Source: Bacillota bacterium (lineage in GTDB: Bacteria > Bacillota > Clostridia > Acetivibrionales > Acetivibrionaceae). Taken from it: a stretch of DNA of 64,000 nucleotides. The notes beneath the pieces were generated by a model that was given only the letters and a program-made list of their open reading frames with translations, made no database searches and had not been told where the DNA came from. Where the stretch lies: assembly GCA_023421115.1 (NCBI GenBank), contig JAEZUI010000026.1, positions 68,479-132,478 of the forward strand, read 5' to 3'. Positions 54,318-63,720 of the stretch are shown in pieces. Both the position numbers and the translations under genes were made by a program. Numbering within the stretch: the stretch's first letter is position 1; every line of letters starts with the position of its first letter.

Positions 54318-54340
54318 ATTACACCCCATATTTAAATAAA

Positions 54341-54793
54341 TTACAGAGAAATATCCAGAACCAATCCCCTTATATCCTCTATTCTCTGCAAAATTTTAAT
54401 ATTATCCTTTTCTGCACTCAGTACATCTTTTGTAAGTTCTTCAAGCTCTGAATTGATCTTTTTTACAGTAGCATATACTCTATGTCTTCCTCTTCGGTCA
54501 ATAAAGCTTTCCTTTGAAAACTTCTGGGAATTATTTAGAGTTTCATCCAAAAACTCGCTTATAAGCTTTTTATACACTTTTAATTCCCTTAAATCTACCT
54601 TTTTCCCAAGCTTTTCACCCTGGTCGGTAATCTGGTTAATCAAATACTTGATTCGCTCTTCAACATTGTGCTTTTCTACTTTTCTAAGCTGACTATAGAA
54701 TGCATTGCCGTTAACATCCGAGGGTTTCTTTTGTTCCCCACTCAACACCTCAGCTACACTCGCTGAACTGTTCAAACCGTCTCTTATTTTCAT
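54341..54793 (-). CDS. yaaR: YaaR family protein (DUF327)
   Basis: A 150-aa helical protein of the YaaR/DUF327 family, found between tmk and holB in many Firmicutes. The conserved LIDRRGRHRVYATVKKINSELE-type C-terminal segment is present in parts: FIDRRGRHRVYATVKKI and EDIRGLVLDISL. The function is unknown. AGAGGTGC precedes the ATG. In B. subtilis yaaQ comes before it; that gene is missing here. Confidence 0.88.
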   Translation of the reverse strand: MKIRDGLNSSASVAEVLSGEQKKPSDVNGNAFYSQLRKVEKHNVEERIKYLINQITDQGEKLGKKVDLRELKVYKKLISEFLDETLNNSQKFSKESFIDRRGRHRVYATVKKINSELEELTKDVLSAEKDNIKILQRIEDIRGLVLDISL

Positions 54794-54923
54794 AAAGCAC
54801 CTCTCAAATACTCCAACATTTTGCTTTAACGTATAAGAACAACATAAACCTTTCTTTATGTTATATCGGCATTATTCTTTAGTTATTATACCATAAAATC
54901 AGTTCCGGTAATTTCAGCTTTAA

Positions 54924-55625
54924 TCACAACAGGCTTTTGCTTTTACTTATTAAGGCATTGGTATTAAGGTATAAATATATCTCTTCATGTATCTGCTCAA
55001 TTGATTTAATTTTACCATTTTCAACACACTCAATCCTTATCCAGTTATACTTTTCAGCGATTTCCCTAGAGTTATTATACGAGGCCCTTAGATAATCAAA
55101 ATCTTTCTCATGAATATCCTTTTGAGCCTCCCCTGTAATTTTGTTGTTTCTAGTTTCCATTAACCTTATACTATACTCAGGTGGCATATCCAAAAAGAAA
55201 ACATAATCAGGGGTAGGTAGTCCAAACTTAACAAACTCTAAGTCCCATAGCCAATTTAAATATTCACTTTTTTGATTTGGGTTGGAAATTTTAGCTCCTT
55301 GGTGAACCATGTTAGAAGTTACATACCTATCGGCAATAATAATGCTGCCGTCAATGTATAATTGTTCCCATTCTTTTTTGAAAGAAGCAAATCTATCAAC
55401 TGCATAAAAAGTCGAAGCAACATAAGGACTTACATCGCTAGCAGAGCCTCCAAATTCTCCATTCAAATACATTTTTACAAGCGCAGATGAATCGCTCTTA
55501 TAATTGGGAAAATCTATCTTTGTTACATTATATTTTTCATTTACAAGCCTACTATAAAGCATCTCTGTTTGAGTAGCTTTCCCACTTGAATCGCTACCTT
55601 CAATAATTATTAAAGCACCTTTCAT
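54924..55625 (-). CDS. tmk: Thymidylate kinase
   Basis: It phosphorylates dTMP to dTDP. P-loop IIEGSDSSGKATQTE, DR motif ADRYVTSNMVHQG and the LID-region YVFFLDMPPEYSIRLME are seen. It belongs to the longer (~230 aa) form found in clostridia. ATG at 55625 has GGAGG five bases upstream; the frame is open 15 codons further with no site. It heads the yaaR-holB-ricT group. A copy of the MITE-like repeat lies in the gap just upstream. Confidence 0.95.
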   Translation of the reverse strand: MKGALIIIEGSDSSGKATQTEMLYSRLVNEKYNVTKIDFPNYKSDSSALVKMYLNGEFGGSASDVSPYVASTFYAVDRFASFKKEWEQLYIDGSIIIADRYVTSNMVHQGAKISNPNQKSEYLNWLWDLEFVKFGLPTPDYVFFLDMPPEYSIRLMETRNNKITGEAQKDIHEKDFDYLRASYNNSREIAEKYNWIRIECVENGKIKSIEQIHEEIYLYLNTNALISKSKSLL

Positions 55626-55656
55626 TTTGGCCTCCAAATATAGATAATTATGTGGA

Positions 55657-55755
55657 TAAGGGCATTTCAAAAAATGAGCTATATAATATTTAGGTCATAA
55701 AGCCATCAAAATTTTTGGAATGGCGATTGATCAGTTGTTTTTTGGGATTACCTAA
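55657..55755 (-). repeat. MITE-like repeat, copy C (diverged)
   Basis: A 99-base full-length copy in reverse orientation, with the same ends (TAAGGGCATTTCAAAAAAT at the left, TTTTGGGATTACCTAA at the right) and a diverged middle in which GTCATAAAGCCATCA is still recognisable. It lies between the decarboxylase stop and tmk. Confidence 0.75.
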
Positions 55756-55813
55756 ACACTTATAATTATTTCATTATAATATTTCAGCTTACTGTTTTCA
55801 AACTTTATATAAC

Positions 55814-57238
55814 TTAAGCTAGGATTTCAATTTCCCAATCATCTGTTACTCCGTTTACAGTTCCTCCGGCTTCAATGATTTTAGTTATATATTCAACTGT
55901 CTCTAGAGTAATAGACTCGCCTGGGCATATTACTGGAACACCTGGGGGGTAAGGCGTTATTATGCTTTTACTTACTTTGCCAACAGACTCTGTGAGCTTT
56001 CTTTTTTCACACTTAGATTGCATTACTTTATCTGGCGAAACTGCTTGGGGAGGTATTATGACTTCTTTAATATTAATATCAGTGAGTTTTGTTGAATTTT
56101 TGAATTGCTTATCAATTTCATTTAAGGCTAAGTATAGAGTTTCAAACTCTTTTCTTCCGTCAGCTACAGTGGTAATGCAGACTATGTTGTATAAATCAGA
56201 CATTTCAACTTGAATATTGAAATGATTTCTTAGCATTTTTTCTATAAAGAAACCGGTCTTACCAGTATTTTTGACATTAACAACGAGCCTAGTTTTATCT
56301 ATATGTTCGGATAATAAAGGATGCATAGACATAATTTTAAAACCGGTATTTTCGTAGAGCATTCTCTCAAACCGGTTGACTTCATTCAATAAATTCTCTA
56401 TCAGTTCACTCCCGTAATTCCCCATTATTGCCCTTGCTATATCCAAAAAGGCCATAATTATATACGACGGACTTGACGTTTGAATTAAGCGCAACACAAA
56501 ACTAACCTTGTCTATATCAACCCGGGTTCCCTTTATATGGATATATGCTCCTTGAGTCAATGCGGGCAGTGTTTTATGGGCACTTTGAATACAAACATCA
56601 GCACCCCCATCCAATGCACAACAAGGAAGCCTCGATGAAAACTTTAAATGAGCTCCATGAGCTTCATCAACTATTAAAAGTTTATTATAGGAGTGAACCA
56701 CATCAGAAATTGAACCAATGTCTGAACATAAGCCATAGTAATTTGGACGTGTTACAACAACTCCAATTGCGTCAGGATTATTTTTAATCGCCTGCTCAAC
56801 AGTTGAAGGTAACATTAATGAAGACACACCAAATAAACTGTCATATTCCGGTGCTATGTAAATCGGCGTAACCGAAGCGAGCATCATTGCACCAATGACC
56901 GATTTGTGACAATCCCTTGAAACTATCAACCTGTCTCCCGGTTTGCACAAGCCTAAAATAGCTGCATGCACACCACAAGTCGATCCATTCACCAAAAAAG
57001 AAGTATAATCAGCTCCAAAAGCCTTTGCTGCGAGGTCTTGTGCTTCTTTTATAACACCATGCGGGAAATGAAGATTATCAAGCCCAGGAATTTCAGTCAT
57101 ATCAAGTAGATGTAAATCATTTAAAAACCTGTCGGGTATGCCTTTTCCGAGCTTATGCCCAGGCATATGGAATGGAATCGGCCTTGATTTCGCGTACTTC
57201 CTTAATGCGTTAAATATTGGAGAATAAATGTTGTCTAT
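55814..57238 (-). CDS. Orn/Lys/Arg decarboxylase-family PLP enzyme
   Basis: A fold-type I PLP enzyme of the arginine/lysine/ornithine decarboxylase group (YaaO/SpeA-like). The N-terminal HMPGHKLGKG, the VDEAHGAHLKF aspartate and the PLP lysine in QSAHKTLPALTQGA are all present. The substrate cannot be told from the sequence. The first ordinary start is the ATG inside HMPGH, which would remove about 24 conserved residues. The frame is open upstream to a TAA and contains the expected YSPIFNALRKYAKSRPIPF. The only well-spaced initiation site is GGGGGA six bases before an ATA codon at 57236-57238, so I propose AUA initiation (474 aa). In B. subtilis yaaO also lies beside tmk. Confidence 0.85.
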   Translation of the reverse strand: MDNIYSPIFNALRKYAKSRPIPFHMPGHKLGKGIPDRFLNDLHLLDMTEIPGLDNLHFPHGVIKEAQDLAAKAFGADYTSFLVNGSTCGVHAAILGLCKPGDRLIVSRDCHKSVIGAMMLASVTPIYIAPEYDSLFGVSSLMLPSTVEQAIKNNPDAIGVVVTRPNYYGLCSDIGSISDVVHSYNKLLIVDEAHGAHLKFSSRLPCCALDGGADVCIQSAHKTLPALTQGAYIHIKGTRVDIDKVSFVLRLIQTSSPSYIIMAFLDIARAIMGNYGSELIENLLNEVNRFERMLYENTGFKIMSMHPLLSEHIDKTRLVVNVKNTGKTGFFIEKMLRNHFNIQVEMSDLYNIVCITTVADGRKEFETLYLALNEIDKQFKNSTKLTDINIKEVIIPPQAVSPDKVMQSKCEKRKLTESVGKVSKSIITPYPPGVPVICPGESITLETVEYITKIIEAGGTVNGVTDDWEIEILA

Positions 57239-57272
57239 GGTTCTTCCCCCTAAAGAAAAACAAAGGATTTAT

Positions 57273-57455
57273 TTATTTTTCTATCAACCAAACTGAAGTA
57301 ATTCTATGTGCAGGGAACATGTCCTGAACTATCTGTCTTGCTTCTTTAATGTTTGCTGCACCAACTTCTTCAATCTCCTTTGTGTCAAACTTAGAACAGT
57401 TTTTCTTTTCTGTGTGCCAAACACGGTACACTTTTTTTCTAGCTTTTTCTTGCAT
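57273..57455 (-). CDS. Small unknown protein (60 aa)
   Basis: A basic 60-aa protein with HTEKKNCSKFDTKEIEEVGA, a single cysteine, then a helix and a short strand (RITSVWLIEK). I do not recognise it. AGAGGTAG precedes the ATG and the codon use resembles its neighbours. It ends 34 bases before the putative decarboxylase start and may be cotranscribed with it. Confidence 0.6.
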   Translation of the reverse strand: MQEKARKKVYRVWHTEKKNCSKFDTKEIEEVGAANIKEARQIVQDMFPAHRITSVWLIEK

Positions 57456-57582
57456 TTTACTACCTCTTACAATTAGTACTTTAATATAATTATAACACTA
57501 GTTAGAAAAAATTACATTGTTTTATTAAAAATTCTTTGTTTTTTTGTTCTAAGAGTCCTATACACATAGTCACTATTGCTTA

Positions 57583-57612
57583 TTGCTGCTTTTTAGTTAA
57601 CCATAATATAAT
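57583..57612 (+). promoter_or_regulatory. Possible SigA promoter for the CBM3-GH18 gene
   Basis: TTGCTG (57583-57588), 18 bases, TATAAT (57607-57612), about 32 bases before the start codon. Confidence 0.5.
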
Positions 57613-57644
57613 TGTTATGTAAACTATTATGAGGAGGTTAATTT

Positions 57645-59294
57645 ATGAAGTCAAAAAAGTTATATCATACGTTTCTTTCTTTTATCCTTATTTTTGTTTT
57701 ATCATTAAGTCCTATCTATGTTTTCGGAGCACCTAAATCAAAAACGACAGGCAACACCTCCACAAGCATCAAAGTTCAACTTTATAATTACAGCTTATCC
57801 TCTACCAATGCTGCTATAAATCCTAGATTTAGAATTTATAACAATGGCAATGCAACTATAAAACTTTCTTCAATCACAGTTAGGTATTATTACACAATTG
57901 ATGGAGATAAAGCACAAAACTTTTGGTGTGACTGGTCAAACAAAGACACTAAATACGTTACAGGCACTTTCCAAAAGTTGACAAATCCTTCAACTAGTGC
58001 AGATTGTTATCTCGAAATTGGTTTTGACAAAAAGGCAGGGACATTGACTTCCGGTACATATGCAGAAGTTCAATCCAGAATTTCAAAGCCCGATTTGTCT
58101 TACTATAATCAAACAAATGATTTCTCCTTTAACAGCAGTTCAGCTTCTTATATTGATTGGACCAAAACTACAGGTTATATAGATGGAATACTTGTCTGGG
58201 GTACTGAACCACTTCCCTTAGCTCCAGCAAGTCCAACACCAACTTCTACTCCTATTCCTACTACAGTACCGACTCCAACCCTGACTTCTACTCTTGTTCC
58301 TACTACAGCACCAACTCCAACCCTGACTTCTACTCCTATTCCTACTACATCACCGTCAAAGAAAGTTCTCGGATTTACAACCTACTACTATTCAGGTGAT
58401 AGATCTTCATATAACTCAATGGTTAACAACTCGGGTTACATTGATGAGATATCCACAGCTACCCACATAACGGACGGATACGGAAATATCACCGGAATCC
58501 TTCCGACCGAACAAATAAATTATGCAAGCTCCAATAATATAGTTCCAACTCTGCTGGTAGGAAATAATTTTAGCGGTGATATTGCCAAAACCCTTCTCGA
58601 AAGTTCAACCAACAGAAACAACTTCAAAACCAACTTGTTAAATATACTTAAGAGCAATAATTATAAAGGAGTTAACATTGATATAGAAGGCATATATAGT
58701 TCCAACAGGAATCACTACACAACATTCCTTGGTGAAATTTATTCAGCTTTAAAACCACTAGGTTATACGATCTCAGTATCAGTGCCTGCTAAAACCATTG
58801 ACAACCCAAACTATACCTGGAATTACGCCTATGACTATGCTGCTATTTCAAATTATGCCGACTATATACTTCTTATGACCTATGACGAACATTATCCGGG
58901 TGGTTCAGCAGGACCTGTCGCTTCCATCGGTTGGGTTACCAACGTTATAAAATATGCCACAACTGTTATACCAAAAGAAAAGATTTATTTTGGACTTGCT
59001 GCATACGGTTATGATTGGTCAAGCAATGGTACAAAAGCCTACTCAATTAATGGATGTTACAACCTTGCTGTGAGTAACGGTGCTACAATTCATTGGGATA
59101 ACACCTCAAAATGCCCTTACTTTAATTACACTGATTCTAATGGAATTGCCCATACAGTATGGTTTGAAAATTCTATGAGCATTGAATATAAGTTAGATCT
59201 CGTTAATACTTATGATTTAGGCGGTGTAGGAATATGGCGTCTTGGTCTCGAAAACTCGGATTACTGGAATGTGATTAAATCAAAAATCAGATAA
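57645..59294 (+). CDS. Secreted CBM3-GH18 glycoside hydrolase
   Basis: A 549-aa secreted enzyme. Signal peptide about residues 1-29; CBM3 about 38-192 (SIKVQLYNYSLSSTNAAINP through ILVWGTEP); a Pro/Thr/Ser linker with three PTPTLTSTPIPTT-like repeats (about 195-240); GH18 barrel about 245-549. The GH18 catalytic motif is GVNIDIEGI, with a glutamate at the acid position. The C-terminal GVGIWRLGLENSDYWN is typical of GH18 spore/cell-wall type enzymes. A CBM3 joined to a GH18 suggests chitinase activity on mixed plant/fungal material. There is no dockerin, so it is free or bound through the CBM. GAGGAGG precedes the ATG. Confidence 0.93.
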   Translation: MKSKKLYHTFLSFILIFVLSLSPIYVFGAPKSKTTGNTSTSIKVQLYNYSLSSTNAAINPRFRIYNNGNATIKLSSITVRYYYTIDGDKAQNFWCDWSNKDTKYVTGTFQKLTNPSTSADCYLEIGFDKKAGTLTSGTYAEVQSRISKPDLSYYNQTNDFSFNSSSASYIDWTKTTGYIDGILVWGTEPLPLAPASPTPTSTPIPTTVPTPTLTSTLVPTTAPTPTLTSTPIPTTSPSKKVLGFTTYYYSGDRSSYNSMVNNSGYIDEISTATHITDGYGNITGILPTEQINYASSNNIVPTLLVGNNFSGDIAKTLLESSTNRNNFKTNLLNILKSNNYKGVNIDIEGIYSSNRNHYTTFLGEIYSALKPLGYTISVSVPAKTIDNPNYTWNYAYDYAAISNYADYILLMTYDEHYPGGSAGPVASIGWVTNVIKYATTVIPKEKIYFGLAAYGYDWSSNGTKAYSINGCYNLAVSNGATIHWDNTSKCPYFNYTDSNGIAHTVWFENSMSIEYKLDLVNTYDLGGVGIWRLGLENSDYWNVIKSKIR

Positions 59295-59301
59295 AGCAAT
59301 T

Positions 59302-59334
59302 AAAAGCGAAGGGGCATCTAACCTCTTCGCTTTT
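59302..59334 (+). terminator. Terminator after the CBM3-GH18 gene
   Basis: AAAAGCGAAG and CTTCGCTTTT are perfect complements around 13 bases, ending in TTTTAT. Confidence 0.85.
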
Positions 59335-59414
59335 ATCCGTATTTTAGCACAAATGATATGTGATGGGCATGGTAAACTCAAGTTGAATAATAGTTATAAT
59401 AGCATATTTTTACT

Positions 59415-60335
59415 TCAAATTTTTTTGCCAAGGGAAATATCTGTATATCCATGAATTATTTCATAATTTCGCTGTAACACTCCTTTACCTCTCCAGCTAA
59501 AAGCTCTATCCCTATATCTTCTTAAAAACTCTTTATTTGAAATTTGTTTGAGCTCTTCATATTCTATTTTGTACTTAAGATTTTGTTTAAACTCTTTTAT
59601 TATTGTTTCTTTTACATTTTCATTGTGAGAACAAACATCCTGGCAAACATCACAACCCCATATCAAGTGGTGTCTCTTTAAAATTTCTATATCTTCTCCA
59701 GTAAGCTCTTCCTTCTTTTGAGTTATATATGATCTGCATTTAAAAGAATCAATTGTAAAGTCACCTAAAATACACTGTCCAGGACATTTTTTCACACAAT
59801 TAAGGCACTGATAACAGGTTCTGTTTTGAGGTTTATCCGGTTCGAAAGGATAATTGTTTATCAGATATCCTATAAAAACATAGGAACCATATTTATCGGT
59901 TATTATATGATTATTAATTCCATAAAAGCCTAGACCGGCCTTATATGCCAGATAACGCTCAGCAAGCGGACCATTATCCGCAAAAGCTTTATAATTAAAC
60001 CCTTGAATGTTTGTTTGCAAAAACATTCCTACCATTTCAAGTTTCTCTCGGACTATAATGTGATAATCCAGACTATAGGCATATTTGGACAAATTGGCAT
60101 CATCAGCAGTACCGCAATAGTACGGAAATAAACAAACTATTACCGATTTCGCATCCTCTAATGTCAGGCTTGGATCAACCGCTTTTTCCAAACTCCCTTT
60201 ATCAAAAACCTTTGAAAGATCTTTATCAGTCCTCTTTTGTAATATATCTCTAAAGTCATTATACGGACCTGAAGATACAATACCAACATATTCTATGCCT
60301 ATTGATTTACAAAATCCAATTAATTCTTCCTTCAT
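59415..60335 (-). CDS. queG: Epoxyqueuosine reductase-like Fe-S protein
   Basis: A 306-aa QueG-family protein. QueG reduces epoxyqueuosine in tRNA to queuosine with cobalamin and two [4Fe-4S] clusters. Cluster cysteines are in CYQCLNCVKKCPGQC and GCDVCQDVCSHNE, with a lone C in SFKCRSY. The N-terminal DUF1730 domain is present. The family norm is ~310-380 aa (the longer ones have HEAT repeats), so this is the short form. AGGTGAAAGATAG precedes the ATG. A distantly related QueG-like paralogue role cannot be excluded. Confidence 0.85.
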   Translation of the reverse strand: MKEELIGFCKSIGIEYVGIVSSGPYNDFRDILQKRTDKDLSKVFDKGSLEKAVDPSLTLEDAKSVIVCLFPYYCGTADDANLSKYAYSLDYHIIVREKLEMVGMFLQTNIQGFNYKAFADNGPLAERYLAYKAGLGFYGINNHIITDKYGSYVFIGYLINNYPFEPDKPQNRTCYQCLNCVKKCPGQCILGDFTIDSFKCRSYITQKKEELTGEDIEILKRHHLIWGCDVCQDVCSHNENVKETIIKEFKQNLKYKIEYEELKQISNKEFLRRYRDRAFSWRGKGVLQRNYEIIHGYTDISLGKKI

Positions 60336-60368
60336 CTATCTTTCACCTATTTTTTTTACCACCTTTGA

Positions 60369-60574
60369 TTACTTTGATTTCCACTTCCTGTTTTCTACTT
60401 TGGAAGAAAGGTCATCTACTGCTTTTTCAACAGCTACAACTTTATCATAAACGTGATTATAACCATCAAATAGGGCTTTAGTTGTGTTATCCAATTTGTT
60501 TTCAATATATTCTGTGTCAATTTTATCTGCTTTTTAATCAACTTTTTATCAATAGAATTTATTTTATCATCCAT
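60369..60574 (-). pseudogene. Frameshifted small helical protein
   Basis: The first 15 codons read MDDKINSIDKKLIKK; reading then shifts frame at an AAAAAG run into ADKIDTEYIENKLDN and on through DDLSSKVENRKWKSK to a stop, for about 68 residues in all. The two frames join without a gap, which suggests a single-base indel in a small coiled-coil gene, similar in look to phage-tail or capsule accessory proteins. A programmed frameshift is less likely. No function assigned. Confidence 0.45.
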
Positions 60575-60634
60575 TTAAAATTCATGTCCCCATTATATCA
60601 TTTATTCAATTTGTTTTGAAACATTATGCTAGCA

Positions 60635-61289
60635 CTAACCTTCAATTTTCCAACCAAAGTTTTTCACTTTATAGGTATCATCCCATTGAGGATAATATGA
60701 TGACGCTTTAGATAAATCTTTTCTTGGGATTAACATATATCCGTAGTTTTCATTGTCAATCATTATATCTTTCTGCAATTTTACTTGCAAGGTACAGGTA
60801 GCCTTTCTAAAGTTTTCTATTTTGAAGGTTTCCATATTTCCTTGCCTGTTCTGTCAATATAACCTAATTTCAGATCAATAACCATTCTTCCGGTTTTATC
60901 AATATACCCGTATTTATCCTTTACCTTGACAAGTCATCATATTGAGGTTTAATTACCATCGACCCGTTTTTATCAATAAAACCCTTCTTACCATCTACCG
61001 ATTCTAGCCATATAGCAGCAAGACCTTCTTCAAAATCGTCAACATAGAAGCCTTTTGCCTTAAACAATATTTTTCCTGTTTTATCTATGAATGCCCAAGA
61101 TGCTAGTATCTTTCCTTCTTCATTTATATCCCACATTTCATGGCTTAGTTTAACCCGTGCAATTCCATTTTCAAAAGGCCCGGCCGCATCGAATGCAGGC
61201 TTAATAACGAAATTGCCAGATCTGTCTATATAACCACATTTAGTCTTTGAAAAAACCTCACATTTTTTATTAAATAGATGCTTAGTAGC
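60635..61289 (-). pseudogene. WG-repeat protein remnant
   Basis: WG repeats of the KWG family are spread over several frames: CGYIDRSGNFVIKPAFDAAG, WAFIDKTGKILFKAK, KKGFIDKNGSMVIKPQYDDL, then a shift (near 60920) into YGYIDKTGRMVID and LGYIDRTGKEIW, and a further shift before a C-terminal stretch. The 5' end has no start codon before a stop at about 61290. It is a decayed WG-repeat gene, probably a once exported or surface protein. Confidence 0.75.
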
Positions 61290-61522
61290 TTATCGTACTA
61301 AGCTAAAACCAACTTGCTCTCTTGGAAAAAACTGCTGGTCTCCCGTATAGAAAGCTTCTAGAATCATTCTTATCCATATATTCCACTTCATTTTATACAA
61401 ATTTTGCAATCCAATCAACAATTTTATTTCTTTGACATATTTTTTTTTTTACCTACTGAGACCAAAGGCTAAAATGCAAATTCCTATACTATTAAATTAA
61501 CTTAATTGATTAGTTTACAATT

Positions 61523-61819
61523 TCAATTTCCAAAGTCAACCTCTGACTTATGAAAACCTCTTTGATCAAATCCCTTAAACTTATTATTACCACTCCCGCC
61601 AGTTTGACTATTTCTTGACACAATAATATCACCTAAAAATTCTGGCTTTGGTCCAATAACATTACACGATATAGCTATTTTATTTATATTTTCAATTTTG
61701 CCACTATCTATTGCATTATTCCATGAATCCCTTATAAGTTTTAAAGAAGACGTATTTCCTGCTAAATCCCTCATACCATTAATTTTTGTCCAATCACTTT
61801 GTGATTGCATAGTAGCCAA
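61523..61819 (-). CDS. Orphan C-terminal-type fragment, unknown
   Basis: 98 aa from an ATG, with the frame open 17 more codons upstream to a stop but no ribosome site. The sequence is polar, e.g. WTKINGMRDLAGNTSSLKLI and a Gly/Ser/Asn-rich end (GGSGNNKFKGFDQRG). It resembles the tail of a larger secreted or phage protein whose 5' part is gone. No function assigned; it may not be expressed. Confidence 0.35.
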   Translation of the reverse strand: MATMQSQSDWTKINGMRDLAGNTSSLKLIRDSWNNAIDSGKIENINKIAISCNVIGPKPEFLGDIIVSRNSQTGGSGNNKFKGFDQRGFHKSEVDFGN

Positions 61820-61985
61820 TTTAGTTGAATTATCAAGTGCAATTAAGTCAAGTTTTGTTAATTGTTATTTTTATTTAATTATTTTATTTAAAATCATCAT
61901 CAAAATTGATATGAAATGAAGCTTTAGGTATAATCTATTAACAAAAAATTATATGGATAATTGGCAGTTGAGTTACAATATAAAT

Positions 61986-62642
61986 TTAATCATTTTCATT
62001 TCTACCTTCAGTACAAAGCTCGTCTAAATATCCATCATCAATAGTCGAATGCCTATTTTTATAAGGAACTGAGCGTGGTCTACCCATTTTGTAAAATTCG
62101 CATGATTTTGGTCCATAACAAAAAGTTTCAAATCGATATTTTTTTATATCTTTATCAAAATCCCATTGAATTTCAACATTAGCCATATTTGCCCAAATAC
62201 ATTTAAAACATTTTGTTTCCCACAGACTTTTACTTAATATTCTTGCACCTCTTTCTTCATATATCTGCATTGTTGGAGGCAGCATTATCCATGGTGGTGT
62301 TATTACTTCAAGATTCTCAGCTAATCTATCCAAAAGTTTTAAAGAACCAGCTTTATAATAATCTGCAAATTCTCGTTCTTCATATTTTTTTGTCCATGCT
62401 GTTCCTTCAATTTCATCACCTACCTGAAATACACTTCTTAATTGCTGTTTTTCAGAAATTGCAACTGTAAACTGCCTTTTACCATCACTGCTGCATCCTT
62501 CAATAAAGAAATTGTACCCTAAGTAATAATGAGTTCGATTATCCGTAAGATATCTCCAAACTCTTGTTCTGGGTTGAATAGATAGAATTTTCCCTTTCCA
62601 ATTCACTTTTGAAGAAGTATTTTCAGAAATATGATTTACCAT
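61986..62642 (-). CDS. Unknown protein with OB-like N-terminus and Cys cluster
   Basis: I do not know this family. The ~218-aa protein begins with WKGKILSIQPRTRVWRYLTD, later VGDEIEGTAWTKKYEERE, in the style of an OB-fold nucleic-acid-binding domain. Its C-terminal part holds KCFKCIW and YGPKSCEFY, four cysteines that could bind zinc or Fe-S, and ends in an acidic tail. The ATG at 62642 has GGATTGAG upstream; a TTG at 62654 is the alternative. It sits 54 bases after the KilA-N gene in accessory DNA. Confidence 0.6.
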   Translation of the reverse strand: MVNHISENTSSKVNWKGKILSIQPRTRVWRYLTDNRTHYYLGYNFFIEGCSSDGKRQFTVAISEKQQLRSVFQVGDEIEGTAWTKKYEEREFADYYKAGSLKLLDRLAENLEVITPPWIMLPPTMQIYEERGARILSKSLWETKCFKCIWANMANVEIQWDFDKDIKKYRFETFCYGPKSCEFYKMGRPRSVPYKNRHSTIDDGYLDELCTEGRNEND

Positions 62643-62696
62643 TCTCAATCCCAATCCTTTACATTAACATTTTTAGGTATCTATCATATTAAGCAC

Positions 62697-63521
62697 TCAT
62701 TCTTCCAAATTAGTCTTTTCCTCCAGTGAAAGAATTCGGTGATCTTTTGTCAAAATTTCCATTTGCCCAATGGCAATAGAATTAAGCTTTTTAAGTCTCT
62801 CAGATTGTGACATTCCTTCATTAATAAATAACGCATTCAAGTTTTCCAGATTCGCAAGACACACTAATTGCGATACATTTGCATAATCTCGTATGTTGCC
62901 TTTGAGTTCGGGATTGCTATCTCTCCATTGCTTTGCTGTCATTCCGAAAAGCGCAACATTCAACACATCCGCCTCATTAGCATATACTTGTGTTATTTGA
63001 CCTTTGCTTAAAGTTGGCGGAATAAGGTTTTCTTTAATAGCATCCGTATGAATTTTATAATTTATTTTTACCAAGTTACGTTTAATATCCCAACCTAGCT
63101 GCTTCTGTTCTTCGTCTTTAAGTCTTTGGAACTCTTTTATTAAAAATATTTTGAATTCAGGGCTTATCCACATGCCAAACTCAAATGCAATATCTTTATG
63201 AGCGTACGTACCGCCATATCTACCAGTTGTTGCTCTTAGTCCAATTGCATTCGTTTTTTGTACCCATTCTTTGACACTGATTTTATAACTGTTTAGTCCA
63301 GCTTGACTTTTAATTATGGCGAATTCGCCATAATTAAAAGTTGGATTATAAATTTTTTCCCAAATTCCTAAAAATTCAACTGTATTCCTGTTTCGTAGCC
63401 AGTCTGAAATAAAGAAATCCCCGTCTTTAGCTTTTAACATATCAGTAATACATATATAATCATTATCATCAAAAACAGTAACAGTTACTTCTGTACCAAT
63501 AACATTTATCTTTTTTGCCAT
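62697..63521 (-). CDS. KilA-N domain protein
   Basis: A 274-aa protein with an N-terminal KilA-N DNA-binding domain (about residues 10-125). The signature segments are ICITDMLKAKDGDFFISDWL, GLRATTGRYGGTYAHKDIAF and EFGMWISPEFKIFLIKEFQR. The C-terminal part is helical. KilA-N proteins are typical of phages, plasmids and genomic islands, often as anti-repressors. AAAGGGGC precedes the ATG. It marks this end of the window as mobile-element-derived. Confidence 0.9.
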   Translation of the reverse strand: MAKKINVIGTEVTVTVFDDNDYICITDMLKAKDGDFFISDWLRNRNTVEFLGIWEKIYNPTFNYGEFAIIKSQAGLNSYKISVKEWVQKTNAIGLRATTGRYGGTYAHKDIAFEFGMWISPEFKIFLIKEFQRLKDEEQKQLGWDIKRNLVKINYKIHTDAIKENLIPPTLSKGQITQVYANEADVLNVALFGMTAKQWRDSNPELKGNIRDYANVSQLVCLANLENLNALFINEGMSQSERLKKLNSIAIGQMEILTKDHRILSLEEKTNLEE

Positions 63522-63720
63522 GTCACTTTGCCCCTTTATGATATTTTCTCACCCTGTTTTATCAGCCATTGTTTATAAAGCTTAGTATATTTTATTAAAT
63601 TTCATATCTTATTTGCTGTGGTTTGCAAGACTTCAACTTTCTTCTATTTTATCATAAACAACCAAACTTCACATTATAAAAAGCAATCTTATGGCAATAA
63701 TAGCTTATGAGGTGGTTTAC
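63522..63720. other. Intergenic spacer upstream of the KilA-N gene
   Basis: 199 bases of AT-rich DNA between the KilA-N start and the frameshifted small gene at 63721. I see no structure beyond the GAGGTGG ribosome site at its end. Confidence 0.4.
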
